Positions 31,191-43,071 of a DNA stretch of 64,000 nt are shown in pieces (the first letter of the stretch is position 1; each line of letters starts with the position of its first letter). This DNA is from Carassius auratus (taxonomy: Eukaryota; Chordata; Actinopteri; Cypriniformes; Cyprinidae): NCBI RefSeq assembly GCF_003368295.1, contig NW_020526097.1, positions 1 through 64,000 on the forward strand. Direction: 5' to 3'. The notes below the pieces were generated by a model. The model searched no databases and was not told the DNA's origin. It saw only the letters and a list, made by a program, of their open reading frames with translations. Position numbers and translations under genes: made by a program.

Positions 31191-32300
31191 CACTTCAAGC
31201 ACTTACACAAACTTACTAGAACCACTTTCTTATGACTAATTTTAATTAATAGAACATTTTAATCTCACTGTTTCTGGATAAATTATGCATAATATTACTG
31301 TAAGTGGATTTTACTAATTGTGTTATTTCATTCTAACCAAGGAAATAATAAAATATGATTACACCATAGTAAAAACTATATTATGATACACTTTAATACA
31401 TTAAATATTGTCTACTTTCATTAGGTATAACTTGGAGAATAAGAAAATGTCATCAATAGTCATATGCGTTTAATATTGTAATAATCCATTTTCCCAGAAG
31501 ATGGCAGCAAAACTTTTTTTATTGTAAAGAGGCGCAGACAAGAGCCTGATGAGGAGTGTATAATACTGTATTACAAGACAACCTCTCTGATATGGAATGC
31601 AAAATTTGCCAAAATAATAAATAAATAATTATACAAAGAAAAAGAAAGAATTCAACTAGTATTTCCTTATTTATGCATAATTGTATTTTTCAATATTTAT
31701 TTATTTTTTATTTATTTAAACATTTATTTGCTATTTTTTTATTATTTTTATAAGTATTTATGTCAGATTTGAATAAATGTGAAAATGTATAAAAATGTTG
31801 AAATAAATACATTTATAAATAAAATGGAAATAAGTATATAAATAAATGGGGGGACTTTTTTTATTTAATTCTATATAGAAATACTTATCTTTTATTGTTT
31901 TACGTTTCTCTGTAGATTTATTTACGTATCTTTATAGAATTATGTATATTATGTAGAATTTATTTATTTGATCAGTTTCCAAGTCACAGACTAAAGAATG
32001 GAGGTGTGAGGTAACAAGGAAGCACCAGTTTGAGTATCGAGAAGCACCTTATCTGAAGCAGTTATTTGATAACAACAATTTATTTAATCAGTAACTCAGA
32101 TTTTGTTTTGAAATATCAATTTACAGTATTCAGGGAAAAATTTAATATAGTTTTTTTTTTTTAGTTCATCTCTTTAGAAACAATTAATAGCTCACTGGCT
32201 CAATGATTTCAGTTTGTTACCCAGCTCTGAATACACTGCAGTATAAAAACTAAAGGTGCCTTAAAAATGTATTTTAAGTGTGTCAAAGCTCTTTTTCTCA
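31191..32300. other. Duplicated spacer upstream of gene B
   Basis: Resembles 600-1900 throughout. Holds the recurring block at 31497-31550. Similarity stops near 32290, where Polinton sequence begins. Confidence 0.55.
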
Positions 32301-32366
32301 TAATAGTTGACACCTGTTAGTCGAAAGGCGTCAATCAAGAGAGTCGCAAAAAACAATATTTTTAAA

Positions 32367-32840
32367 ATGGCGTTATTGCACCGCATGTCGGGGGAGTGCA
32401 TCGAGTCCGAGTTGGACCTATTTACGGTCCCGCTGACGCAGACCGTTATTGAGAAAAACGGCTATCTAGAAGTAGCCCCATTATCGGCCATATCGGACTC
32501 TGCACCATTGGAGTTTTTTTATCGTCGGCAATGGGGATGATTATTTGGATCTCAATAACACGGTGCTCTATCTACGGGTGAAAATCACGGGGCCTGACGG
32601 AGCTGTTATTGCCCACCCGGCAAAGGTGGGGCCAATAAATTACCTGGCAGCTACCATGTTTTCACAGGTCGACCCCATCGATAGGGTCTGTCTAAAATCG
32701 TTCTCCATACCCACCGGCTCTCGCGTTTCCAATCAAGAAAATCTGTTTTTAGGAACGCTGCCAAAGTCTATCATTATTGGTATGGTCGATAAGGACACAT
32801 TCATCTATTCCTACGCCAAAAATCCATTCGCGTTTGTAAT
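32367..32840 (+). pseudogene. Polinton capsid-like gene, 5' part
   Basis: Begins MALLHRMSGECIESELDLF and continues in a second frame after a frameshift in a T run at about 32520-32535. The frame is open to about 32840, where retroelement sequence takes over. The family is known in animal genomes as F54H12.2-like proteins and is associated with Polintons; assignment to a capsid protein is from memory. The middle of the protein appears deleted (jump near 32670). Confidence 0.6.
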
Positions 32841-32956
32841 ACAGTTTATGTTCTCTTTGTGGGTGAAGGAAGGAGACCAGGGTCGGCATACTGAGGCTCG
32901 AGGAAGATTTATTCTTTCTTAAACAAACACAAAAATCATAAAACAAAAGTTTTATG

Positions 32957-34107
32957 CGCCCAGCCCCTGTCCGACGTGTCAGTCTGCAAAACAAAGGGGA
33001 GAGAAAAGTTAGGAGAGTGCAGGAGCGGCCCGCCATACAGGGCAGCCTTAACCCAGGTGAAGGCCTGTTGGCACTGCTCCGTCCACTGGACCGTATCTGG
33101 TACCCCCTTTTTAGTGAGGTCAGTCAGCAGGCTGGTGAGGTCCGAATAGTCAGGGATAAACCTCCTGTAATATCCCGCCAGACCCAGGAACTGCCTCACC
33201 TCCTTTTTGGTCTTGGGCCTGGGGCAGGCTGCAATCGCTGCCGTCTTATCAATTTGGGGACGCACCTGCCCGTGACCCAAGTGGAAGCCCAGATACCTTA
33301 CCTCCACCCGCCCAACTGTGCACTTCTTCGGGTTGGCCATTAGCCCCGCCCATCTCAGCGCCCCAAGGACGGCCCTCACATGCTCCATGTGCCGCTGCCA
33401 GTCTCCACTATAGATGATGATATCATCCAGATAGGCCGCGGCATATGTAGCATGGGGTCTTAGCACCCTATCCATGAGACAGTGGAACGTAGCCGTGGCC
33501 CCAAACAAACCGAATGGAAGCGTCACGAATTGGTGCAATCCAAACGGCGTGGTGAAGGCTGTTTTTTCTTTGGACATTGGAGATAAGGGGATCTGCCAAT
33601 ATCCCTTTGTCAAGTCCAATGTCGAGTAAAAGTGAGCCGTGCCTAACCGATCGAGCAACTCGTCAATCCGCGGCATTGTATAAGCATCCAACTTTGATAC
33701 TGCGTTCACCCTGCGGTAGTCCACACAAAAGCGCACCGAGCCGTCTGCTTTAGGCAACAAAGCTATCGGGCTCGCCCAATCACTGTGGGACTCCTCGATT
33801 ACCCCCATCCCTAGCATAGCTTCTAATTCAGCCTGAACTACCTTTCTTTGTGTTCAGGTAACCTATACGGCCAGCTGCGAACAACCACGCCCGGCTCGGT
33901 CTCAATATGTTGCTGAATCATATTAAGTACGACCCAACAGAGGCGAAAACACGTCAGCAAATTCGGACTGCAACCGCCCGATGTCAGTGAGCTGCGAGGG
34001 CGAGAGGTGATCCCCCCCGGGGCCAGGGTGAGGGATTTTCCTTTGATAATTGCTTCTGGCCCGAGATCATCCTCTCCGTTCACTGCCGTCGCTAACAGCA
34101 CTGACAC
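32957..34107 (-). pseudogene. Retroelement reverse transcriptase region
   Basis: Contains the RT core: SDWASPIALLPKADGS, FCVDYRRVN, the catalytic AAYLDDIIIYS, FLGLAGYYRRFI, and the beginning of RNase H (LQTDTSDRGW), after which it is cut off. A frameshift near 33830 separates it from the upstream HIETEPGVVVRS part. Confidence 0.8.
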
Positions 34108-34169
34108 CTCCGCACTCCATTTTTTGAGGAGGTTGAGGTGGTAAATTTGCCGAGCGTGGCTCTATCCGT

Positions 34170-34920
34170 TCATGCTTCTTCATAATTGAGATCTCCTATC
34201 CGCTGTGTGACCTCAAAGGGTCCTTGCCACTTCGCTAATAATTTGGAGCAAGAGGTGGGTAGTAACACGAGCACTTTATCTCCTGGTGCAAAATCTCGTA
34301 GCTTAGTTCCCCTGTTATACGACTGGCTCTGTCTGTCCTGGGCCTGAAGCAAATTCTCCATAGAGAGCCGCCCCAGTGTATGGAGTCTTGTCCTCAGGTC
34401 CATGACATATTGAATTTCGTTTTTATTCTCAGAGCGTCCGTCCTCCCAAGTTTCTTTCAGGACATCCAACACCCCTCGGGGCTGGCTTCTGTAAAGAAGC
34501 TCGAAGGGGGAAAACCCCGTGGAGGCTTAGGGAATGTCGCGCACAGCGAATAATAGGGGTTCCAGCCATCTGTCCCAATTTTTCGCGTCCTCTTGTACGA
34601 ATTTACGAATCATCGTTTTCAAGGTACAATTAAAGCGTTCGACCAGACCGTCCGTTTGTGGGTGATAGACGCTGGTACGTACCGCTTTAATGCCCAATAA
34701 TTCATACAATTCATGTAACGTGCGTGACATAAACACGGTGCCCTGGTCCGTGAGAATCTCTTTTGGGATTCCCATGCGGGAGATTAAACGAAAAAGGGCG
34801 TCCGCCACACTCTTTGCCGAGATGTTGCGGAGCGCCACTGCTTCGGGATATCGGGTTGCGTAATCGACTATGACTAGCGAAAACTGATGTCCGCGTGCCG
34901 ATAAGGATCTAAGCTAAGGA
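34170..34920 (-). pseudogene. Retroelement integrase region
   Basis: Core pieces ILTDQGTVF and VYHPQTDGLVERFN supply the second aspartate and the glutamate of the DDE triad. A C-terminal part (VLVLLPTSCSKLLAKWQGPF) follows in a separate frame after a stop near 34527. Confidence 0.75.
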
Positions 34921-35124
34921 TTCACTCTTCTGCTGCAACGTTCCAGCTGCTGCGTCCTTCCCTGAGTCCACAGCTCTCTCACTCTCTGCCGATCCGCGGG
35001 CTGCTTAAAGAGCGTTTCCCCATGCCAATCACTATAACGAGAACCAGGTGTTACTTGTTTCTCACTTGAACCACTTACCACCGCTCGTCTCTTCGCTCTC
35101 TCTCCCGTCGCAGACCTCGCTGAA

Positions 35125-35422
35125 CCACGCCTCCACCGCCACAGCGTTCAAGCTGGCGATGACCACCGAGAGACACCTTAAAAATCAACCGCTCTGTATC
35201 GGCAGGAATGATTTCCTGAACGGATACACGCTCTACGCATTTAACCTGACACCGGAAGAGTACTGCGGTTATCACATTTCCCTCATCAAGTCCGGGAACA
35301 TCAGAGTCGAAGCTCGTTTCAGACAAGCACTGCCGAATATCGTTAATTTGATAATTTACGCCGTATTCGACAGCCTCATTGAAGTGTCTAACCGCAGACA
35401 GGTACTGATTGATCACCACTGA
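35125..35422 (+). pseudogene. Polinton capsid-like gene, 3' part
   Basis: Resumes on the far side of the retroelement (AFKLAMTTERHLKNQPLCIG) and runs to a stop at about 35420. It belongs with 32367-32840. Confidence 0.6.
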
Positions 35423-35426
35423 GAGA

Positions 35427-35590
35427 TGAACATGCTACAACTCACAGCTATCATGGATAAAATAGCATGCAGGACTCATTTTCTCTGGGTTCTACCGAGC
35501 GATCAACTACCCAAAAAAACGTTGAGGATCTCGGACAGCACGGACAGTACTGTGTGTTTTTTCTACATCATTTGTGATGATGATTCGTGA
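35427..35590 (+). pseudogene. Possible fragment of a Polinton protease gene
   Basis: A short plus-strand frame directly after the capsid-like gene (MDKIACRTHFLWVLPSDQLP), then stop. Position and flavour suggest the start of the adenain-like cysteine protease, but the piece is too short to be sure. Confidence 0.3.
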
Positions 35591-35884
35591 TGAAACTATA
35601 CACCAATGATTATATTAAAAATGATAAAATGGTGTCCCTCTTTGTGAAGAGATTGAGACCACATGTTTGTAATGATAAAATGTTATCATGCATTCATAGC
35701 GTGCAGACATGTTTGACATATAAATAAAAAAAGCTTGAAACATTATATTTCTCATCGTCTTTTATTTATTTAATCATAAGATACATATTAATGCTCACAC
35801 AAAATCTAAGGAGTCGTTACATTTCCAGCCATTGCCCTCGGACGATAGCCGGCGATTTAAACGGCGAGTCTTCAAAATCTGGAA

Positions 35885-36080
35885 CCAAGCGAGGTGAATA
35901 TCTCCTCCCCTTTTTTTTAATAAGGTCTAACAGGCGGTGATGGGGGTTCTACAGGTTTACTCTTTAGAGCTCAGTCTCCGAATTGCGGACCCAAGCGAGG
36001 TGAATATCTCTGGGTCTTTTATTTTTATTTTTTATAAGGTCTATCAGGAGGTGATGGGGGGTCTACTGGTTTACTCTTTA
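35885..36080. repeat. Local duplication at the 3' end of the small Polinton ORF
   Basis: Two near-copies of about 90 bp share CCAAGCGAGGTGAATATCTC and the GGTGATGGGGG stretch; the second includes the C-terminus of the ORF at 36025-36267. Confidence 0.6.
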
Positions 36081-36267
36081 GAGAGTTAATCGTGCGTCTG
36101 ACCTGTTGATTCTGCACCGTTAAAAAAGGGATGTTTAATTCGGTAAAGGCACGTAGAAACTCTGACCATCCTGGAGGTCTCCGGTCATCCCTAATGTTTT
36201 GCTGGGCCATAACAATTTTTAACAAATCGACCATGTGGTTGAAGACTGGTTGAAGACTCGTTATCAC
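36025..36267 (-). CDS. Small Polinton ORF of unknown function
   Basis: 80-codon frame overlapping the end of the ATPase gene by four bases, same strand. Ends in a Pro/Lys-rich tail. No motif recognised; the overlap suggests co-transcription with the ATPase. Confidence 0.45.
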   Translation of the reverse strand: MITSLQPVFNHMVDLLKIVMAQQNIRDDRRPPGWSEFLRAFTELNIPFLTVQNQQVRRTINSLKSKPVDPPSPPDRPYKK

Positions 36268-36950
36268 GTTTTTCTTTTTTTTGGGATATAAACCACCTGA
36301 CGGTCTGAAAGCAATCCTGTTCTGAGACGGTACTGCTCCGGAGTTTTTGCTTTATAGTCTATCATTAGATAGCCGAAAGGTCGGTCGACTGCGTCGTGAT
36401 AACACTCCATAAAGTATTTTGTGTTTCTGGAGTACATTTGACGACCTAGCATCGCCACTTGATGGAAGTCCCGAGGATTTTTAAACAGGATCATATAATT
36501 GGCGTTTAAGTTGATGGTTCGGCTCGACTTTCCCTGTGCAAATAAATTTTGCACTATGTAAATAGAACTGAGATTATGATGGTGGCAGTATTGAGTGAAC
36601 ATGCGCTGCAGTTCAACGTTAGCGCTAGCTTGCTCCATGAGATCGTCGACCACGAGAAGATTAGCAGTGGTAACAGGCAGTAAATCATCATCATTCAGAC
36701 TCTGGGGTATACCTTGTATAAATTTAATGTCATACAATTGAAGTAAATAATCGTACAAAGTTTGCCAGCAATCATACAACCAAACAATGTTTTCAATTTT
36801 ATTTGAAATGATATTCAAACCTTTTTCCAACAAAGGTTTTACAAAATAAGACTTTCCAGAATTGGACGGTCCAGATACAATGCAGCTGAAAGGGTGTTGA
36901 AGTCTGAAATTAAAATCGGACACATCCTGAGACCCTCTGTGCATCGTCAC
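36264..36950 (-). CDS. Polinton packaging-type ATPase
   Basis: 228-codon intact frame. Walker A GPSNSGKS at residues 27-34 and Walker B LLVVDD at about 98-103 place it with the FtsK/HerA-like (A32-type) ATPases of Polintons and related DNA viruses. It is the only full-length Polinton gene here. Confidence 0.8.
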   Translation of the reverse strand: MTMHRGSQDVSDFNFRLQHPFSCIVSGPSNSGKSYFVKPLLEKGLNIISNKIENIVWLYDCWQTLYDYLLQLYDIKFIQGIPQSLNDDDLLPVTTANLLVVDDLMEQASANVELQRMFTQYCHHHNLSSIYIVQNLFAQGKSSRTINLNANYMILFKNPRDFHQVAMLGRQMYSRNTKYFMECYHDAVDRPFGYLMIDYKAKTPEQYRLRTGLLSDRQVVYIPKKRKT

Positions 36951-36954
36951 CTGA

Positions 36955-38400
36955 TCAGTAGCCGTAAGGAAGTGTGGTATAATCGCTTAAAAGCCGACGT
37001 TTATCGTAGACGACCTCAAACCTTTTAACGACTGATTTGTTTTGTAATGTGAGAGTCTTTTTATCTCTCACAATGTTTTCCGTCTGAGCCAGGATGTATT
37101 TGGATCTATCATGAGACGTCACATAGCTGTCAACCAGACCAATCAGGGATTCGAGACAGATATCTTGGGAATTTTTAGCATTCAGAGTTATGCCCTTAGC
37201 TTTCATGGAAAGCTTAGCTTTACCTTTGACCGTCTCGAATGCATACGATTTGGGACCGCTGGCACAGACTGGTCGTTATATGGTCATCGGGGTCTAATTC
37301 GCTCGTCAGTTCCCCTAAATGATCACCCAGAGGAGACTCCCAGTTGCCGTCCCTAGACACGAATACGACGCTGTCTGTGTCAGGTTATAGCAGTCGGTCA
37401 CCTAGTCTGTCCATCAATTCGTACAATTCCAGTCGGGCGTATGCTGTAGTGAAAGCGCCTACAAAAACATTCACGTCGCACGCCTTGCAAACATCGTCTT
37501 TGTCGGGTTTATGCTGGACTAGAGCCACGTCGTCTGAGACGAATGAGAAATAGGTCAACGTGTCGGTATTGCCAAAAACGATTCTGGTGAAATCTTTGGG
37601 CTCGCGCACCAGAATCGTTTGAGGTAAGTTTGGTCGTAAAGAGAAGCCTCCCCACAAACTATTCAAAATTAATTTAGTGATCGCCCTTTGGGTGGCATTG
37701 TACTTGATTTTTTCCGGGTCGAGTTGAATACCCTCTTTTTCAAAATAGTCATGAATGTAAGCCTCTTTCTCCGCATCCGTGGCGACGATCGAAGGGTAGC
37801 CCGACGCTTGTTGTTTCAAACACAAGAAGGTTTTTACGTATTCGGCAAACAACGTGTCTGACCGTTGTGGAAAATGCCAAACCTCGTCTATCTTGGCTAC
37901 CACATAGCCCTTCTCGATGGCTTTTAAAAGCTTGATACTGACCCAACAGCCCGAGAGCGATCTTTCCTGGTCCGTGTGGGTACAGCTCGAGGTCTGGTTT
38001 TGGTCTTGAGCGCAGATTCTACATAGCGGAAACATGAGTTTTCCTTGGGATCTGAAAGGGAGGACGGGGTGCAGTAAGTTGCGGGGAGGGTACATGGTGG
38101 CTTTGATAAGTCCGTAATAATTTTAAATCGGTTCGAAATCTGCAAAAATCTTGGGGTGTTCGATCGGGTAGCTTTTCCTAGCCTTACCGAAAGGGTACAG
38201 ACTGGTGAAATCCAGATATCTTATTTTCTCATCGCCGCTCACTTTGTGGTATAGTTTATACACGGATTCAATCTCTCTGGGCGGAATAATCGGCCATAAA
38301 TTCTATCACAGAGGAGTCAGTCTTTTTCATCCGATTCCATTCGCATTCCCACAGAACCTTGATTTGCAAACCGTATGCGTTCTGGAGAACTCTGGAGAAT
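36955..38400 (-). pseudogene. Polinton family B DNA polymerase, C-terminal half, degraded
   Basis: Motif A reads LDFTSLYPF (about 38190-38215), motif B KLILNSLWGG (about 37665), and motif C still shows DTDS (about 37370), but a stop codon (TAA) sits just before it where an aromatic residue is expected. Further frameshifts occur near 38100-38150 and 38340. The C-terminus ends TLPYGY and a stop at 36955. It is not functional. Confidence 0.75.
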
Positions 38401-38644
38401 CTGGAAAAGTCTTCAAAGTGCAATCAAAAATGCGACTTTGCCGATTGTGTGGACCTTATGTAGCTTATTTACTTTGAAAGGCCCACTAAATGTGCCTGCT
38501 GGCAGCCAAGTTGAGATCACATGATCAGCCCAATGCTACTAAGTTTATCTCAGTATCTCCACTATAATCAGACACTTTCAGCTGTTGAATAAATTAGATA
38601 TGGGAAAGTATTGTACAAGCAAAACATATTTAGTTTATATATAT

Positions 38645-39048
38645 TGTGAGCCGTGTCCTGGGCACCTATCAGCGTCGCCCTGGCAACGAGGGAGATTCAC
38701 CTGCACGCAATCACAGCGGGCTGATCGGTCCCAGCTGAAGCGGATGAAAAGAGGACTATAAATGCTGTGGCTGAAGGTGACACAGGGGAGAGAGGCTCTT
38801 CAGATGACTGAAACTAACGTTGTGTCTCTTGTCCCTCTAGACAGCTGCGGATCGACCAGCCCGCCACCCGAGCACCGGACACCAAGTTCCCTTGCACTCA
38901 GCCGGCCGGCAAACAGGATCACGTGGCACCGAGGACGAGCACCGGACACTACAGGATTCAGCACTACACCGAGCACCATTTAATAAATACACCCTCCGGG
39001 GCTTCACTTTACACTAAACCCTGTCGTGTGATTCTTCAGCCCGTGACA
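38645..39048. mobile_element. Solo LTR
   Basis: About 404 bp, begins TGTGAGCC and ends CCCGTGACA, inserted in an AT-rich tract with ATAT on both sides. Plus-strand TATAAA (38757) and AATAAA (38983) suggest plus orientation. It interrupts the duplicated spacer block. Confidence 0.6.
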
Positions 39049-39049
39049 A

Positions 39050-39054
39050 TATAT

Positions 39055-39108
<54 letters not shown>

Positions 39109-40524
39109 ACTTTAATATTTATTAATTATTATTAATTATTATTAATATTATCATCATCATCTTATAAGTATTTAAATGAACACTAATATGTAAATGCAAC
39201 TTGTTTATTTTTGTATATTATTGTTGTTGTTTTATTTATTTTAATGAATGCTTTAAGGATCCTGCTACAAATCTAATTTATTAAATGTAGAGCTTATTTC
39301 ACAGCACATTCATTTGACTTTTTGCTGCTATAATACATTCTAACACTCAGAATGAAGTAAATACACTGTGGCAGTAATAGTGATATTTCTCATATTTTCA
39401 TTCTTTTTATTAAATTATAATCTAAAAAAGCAGGGGTGGACTTAACCAATAAATTTAGGGCCGAATCAGATATAAACAGATCATCAGGGACATGTCAGTT
39501 AGAAATACAGGGTTCAATCAAAACAAGGGGAGTTTGTTTTTAGCAATTATGGCACACACAGTTGGAACCAGCTTCCAGAAGAGATCAGATGTGCTCCTAC
39601 ACTTTAGCCACATTTAAATCCAGACTCAAAACACATCTGTGCATTCAGTGCATTTGCTGAATGAGCACTGTGCTATATACGACTGATTCCACTGCATCCT
39701 CTTTTTTTTTTTTGTTCTGAACAGTAGGCTATTAATACATTTTTGAATAATTTTTATTGCAATTATTTAATTTTTTTTCCACCATTCATGGGCCAACTCT
39801 TTGAAATGCAATTATTTATTAAATGTGTTATATCAATATCCTTGCCAAGCCTATACTTAATTTGCTAACTCTTTTTGACACAGCATAAACAGTTGAAAGT
39901 AACTATGGCTGATGTTTGGTAATTGTTGAGAATGTTCATGTGTAGTATGATGAAGACACAAATTAATAAGTTGTATAATAAAGTGTTAAAGTATACATTT
40001 ATTTTGCCTAGTGCTTGCAGTGTTGAAACTGTGGGTTACACAAGTTTGTATAGTTCAGTGTGTAGTAAACTGAAAGAAAGAAAAGTTATATGAGCAATGG
40101 GGTGCAGGCTTCTCGCTTTGAGTTCATGTTAGTTATTAAATCAAATGTATTTTAAAGATTCAAAAGTATTATTCAAAAGTATATTTTAGCAATGTTTGTC
40201 AAGAACACATTAGTTTACATATATTTATGCATATAGTATATTAGTAGGGCATTAAAAAAGACAAAATATATAAACAGTTCATCATACAGCAAAAGCTTGT
40301 ATGGAATTACATTTGTTTCAATAATAATGAACAAAACTTTTTAAAACTGAACGTAGCTTTTTCAGAAACTATCAAAAATATGCCATTACAAAAGAAGAAA
40401 AACACTATGAAAATGAAAAAATAAATGAACTCAGTCGCACAAAATTAACAGGCACTTCAAATATGCTTCATTCTTTGTTCATGTTTTTCAAAGATTCGTT
40501 TTCGCTAATCGTGGATTCTAAATT
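39050..40524. other. Duplicated spacer
   Basis: (AT)n at 39057-39105, then sequence resembling 21890-22870 and 10000-10170, including the second copy of the LINE 3' relic (39470-39690). No gene seen. Confidence 0.55.
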
Positions 40525-41300
40525 CAATGGGTCTCATTCATGAAACACGAGCAGAACAAATTTTTGTGTAAATCGCGTGTAAAGTGGTTCTGGCATAAAT
40601 TTTCGGATTCATTAAAACGTTCGTATTTTCCAAATGTTAGTTGGTACGAAATAAATCTACACCTGCTCCCAGCCACGCGTAAATAGTGCGTTTAACGTCT
40701 GAACATTTTGCTCATTAATACGGCTGCATTTTAATTCATAATCGGGTACATATTTACACAGCATTTTGAAAAAAATATTTTATATAGTAATTACATACGG
40801 TTTTTCTTTTCACTTCTGGGACTGTTCGATTAACAGATGAAACTCTATTAACAGCATCTGTAATATTGCTAAGCTTCCTTTTTTAGGACCTGATACGCCA
40901 CTATATACCCTTGAAATAAAACGTGGCGTTTTGAATGAACTTCTGATAATAAAACTTCAATTTATGAAGCTGAGAAATTTTAATTTGTCATTCGCTTTTG
41001 AGAAGACATGTTGAAATCCTTCGTTTTGTGTCATAATATGATGCTTATATATAGTTGTCAGTAGGATTTAATGGGCGGGATTTATGGTAATTGAGAATGA
41101 GCGTGCACGCGCGTCCCATTTACGACTGATTGGAATTCATTAACACACACACAGATTTCACTATCACATCTGACGTTTATGAAGTATTTGTGAATCAGGA
41201 GAAGAGTTTTCGGGAAGTTCTCTTTACGCGCAAATCATGCACATATTCTTAGATTCTTAAACTCGTATATTTACGAATGTTTCATGAATGAGACCCATTG
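40525..41300. mobile_element. MITE with 23-bp terminal inverted repeats
   Basis: Left end CAATGGGTCTCATTCATGAA (about three bases more) and right end its exact reverse complement. 776 bp, no coding capacity. The target duplication could not be fixed, so the superfamily is open. Confidence 0.75.
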
Positions 41301-41320
41301 CCAGAGGTGGGCACAAATAC

Positions 41321-41751
41321 TGTCACGGTTCATGAATTCACTGGCTTCTTCGTGTCCCGTGTATTTGTTGTTCTGTATGTTAGTGGAAGTGACCGCTCGT
41401 TATTACTGATCAGCACTCCAGCAGATCTCATTCACCGCACCAGCTGCTGCCAATTCACTCACCTACAAAAACTCATCGCACTCTCCTCTCTTTGTCAGAT
41501 CGTTGTTTTGGTGTTCACAGTGTTCGTCGTGTGCTGTACCAGTCCTGTTCCGGTTCCTAGTTCCTGTTCGCTGTTCCTGTGATTCTCTTCATCTCGTCTG
41601 GATGTTCACCGTCACCTGTCTTCACCAGCACGCTGACCAGCTAGTACCTGCACCACCAGCCCACCCGAACTCCAGTATCGCTCATTGACTTTTTCTACTC
41701 CTCAATAAAAGAGGTCACTTGCAATTTGCTTCCGCCTCTTGTATCATGACA
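41321..41751 (+). repeat. 5' LTR
   Basis: 431 bp; AATAAA at 41704 near its 3' end. Direct copy at 42642-43071. Confidence 0.85.
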
Positions 41752-42640
41752 GAACGATCTGACCAAACGATGGAAGCAGCAAGCGGATCTTCTTCTCCTC
41801 TGGAGGAATTTATCAGAGCCAGCATTTCACGGATGGATACCCAGGAGAGGAACATGACGGAGTTGGGTCGGGCCATTCAAGCTCTTGTGGTGCAGGTGTC
41901 CGAGCTCACCCAGCAATTGCAACATCTACAGGCTTCCACTGCGCCACCCACACCTGCCGCCCCTCCCGAACCATCACAGAGCACTTCCCAGTCAGAGCCC
42001 CGCCTACTGGTCCCCGAGTTATACAATGGTGAGCCTAACTATTGCAGAACATTCCAAACACGCTGTTCGATGCATTTCTCGTAGCAGCCCAGGACCTTTG
42101 CCACTGAACGAAGCAAAGTGGCATTCGTACTTACACTACTGACTGGAAGGGCAGCGCTATGGGGGACGGCGGTGTGGGAGAACCAAGATCCATGCTGTGC
42201 CTCGTTCCAGACACTCGTCGCCGAAATGAAGAGGTTGTTTGACCGCGCGGTTGCGGGAAGAGAAGCGGCACGAATCCTTGCAGACCTCAAACAGGGCGGA
42301 AGATCAGTATCGGATTACGCAATCGAGTTCCGGACTCTGGTGGCTTAGTGTCAGTGGAACGAGGAGGCGCAGTGGGACATGTTCCTGCATGGGTTGGCTG
42401 ACCGCGTCCTGAGAGAAATCTACGCTCTGGACTTACCTACCACACTTAATGGGTTGACTCGTAGATGGGGAACCTACATATTTGGTCAATCGTATTCTGG
42501 ACTCAAGGCGGAGGTGACGCGGATTCCAGTACTTGGGAAGGTTACGGTCCAGAGGAGAGAAGTTGGGTTCCTGCTAGAGACATACTGGATCACTCCCTTA
42601 TTGATGATTACAATCGACAGGTAAGGAACGCCAAGAGGTA
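41746..42640 (+). pseudogene. Gag-like gene of the Ty3-like element, frameshifted
   Basis: ATG at the LTR edge opens MTERSDQTMEAASGSSS. A heptad-like stretch (ALVVQVSELTQQLQHLQ) follows, then a frameshift near 42080 moves the frame to KVAFVLTLLTGRAALWGT, the gag core, with further stops after 42345. No pol. Confidence 0.75.
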
Positions 42641-42641
42641 C

Positions 42642-43071
42642 TGTCACGGTTCATGAATTCACTGGCTTCTTCATGTCCCGTGTATTTGTTGTTCTGTGTG
42701 TTAGTGGGCGTGACCGCTCGTTATTACTGATCAGCACTCCAGCAGATCTCATTCACCGCACCAGCTGCTGCCAATTCACTCACCTACAAAAACTCATCGC
42801 ACTCTCCTCTCTTTGTCAGATAGTTGTTTTGGTGTTCACAGTGTTCGTCGTGTGCTGTACCAGTCCTGTTCCGGTTCCTAGTTCCTGTTCGCTGTTCCTG
42901 TGATTCTCGTCTTCTCGTCTGGATGTTCACCGTCACCTGTCTTCACCAGCACGCTAACCAGCTAGTACCTGCACCACCAGCCCACCCGAACTCCAGATCG
43001 CTCATTGACTTTTTCTACTCCTCAATAAAAGAGTTCACTTGCAGTTTGCTTCTGCCTCTTGTATCATGACA
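42642..43071 (+). repeat. 3' LTR
   Basis: 430 bp, copy of 41321-41751 with few differences. Confidence 0.85.

Larger units (their letters stand above)
32841..35124 (-). mobile_element. Ty3-type retroelement with integrase upstream of RT (Gmr1-like order), internally deleted
   Basis: On the minus strand the order is integrase (about 34920-34170), then a linker, then RT and the start of RNase H (about 34107-32960). Canonical Ty3 elements have RT-RNase H-integrase; the reverse order is the hallmark of the Gmr1 group in fish. Frameshifts and stops break the frame, and gag, protease and most of RNase H are missing. Exact LTR ends were not resolved. Confidence 0.7.
32307..38400. mobile_element. 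Degraded Polinton (Maverick) fragment
   Basis: Hallmark genes in Polinton-like convergent order: capsid-like gene on the plus strand (32367-35422, interrupted by a Ty3 element), then on the minus strand an unknown small ORF (36025-36267), a packaging-type ATPase (36264-36950) and the C-terminal half of a protein-primed family B DNA polymerase (36955-38400). The integrase, polymerase N-terminus and terminal inverted repeats are missing. Both edges abut duplicated SRCR spacer sequence. Confidence 0.8.
41321..43071 (+). mobile_element. Gag-only Ty3-like LTR retrotransposon
   Basis: LTRs of about 430 bp at 41321-41751 and 42642-43071, each TGTCACGG...ATGACA, with 5-bp target duplication AATAC (41316-41320, 43072-43076). 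The 0.9 kb interior encodes only a broken gag-like protein. High LTR identity indicates a recent insertion. Confidence 0.85.
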
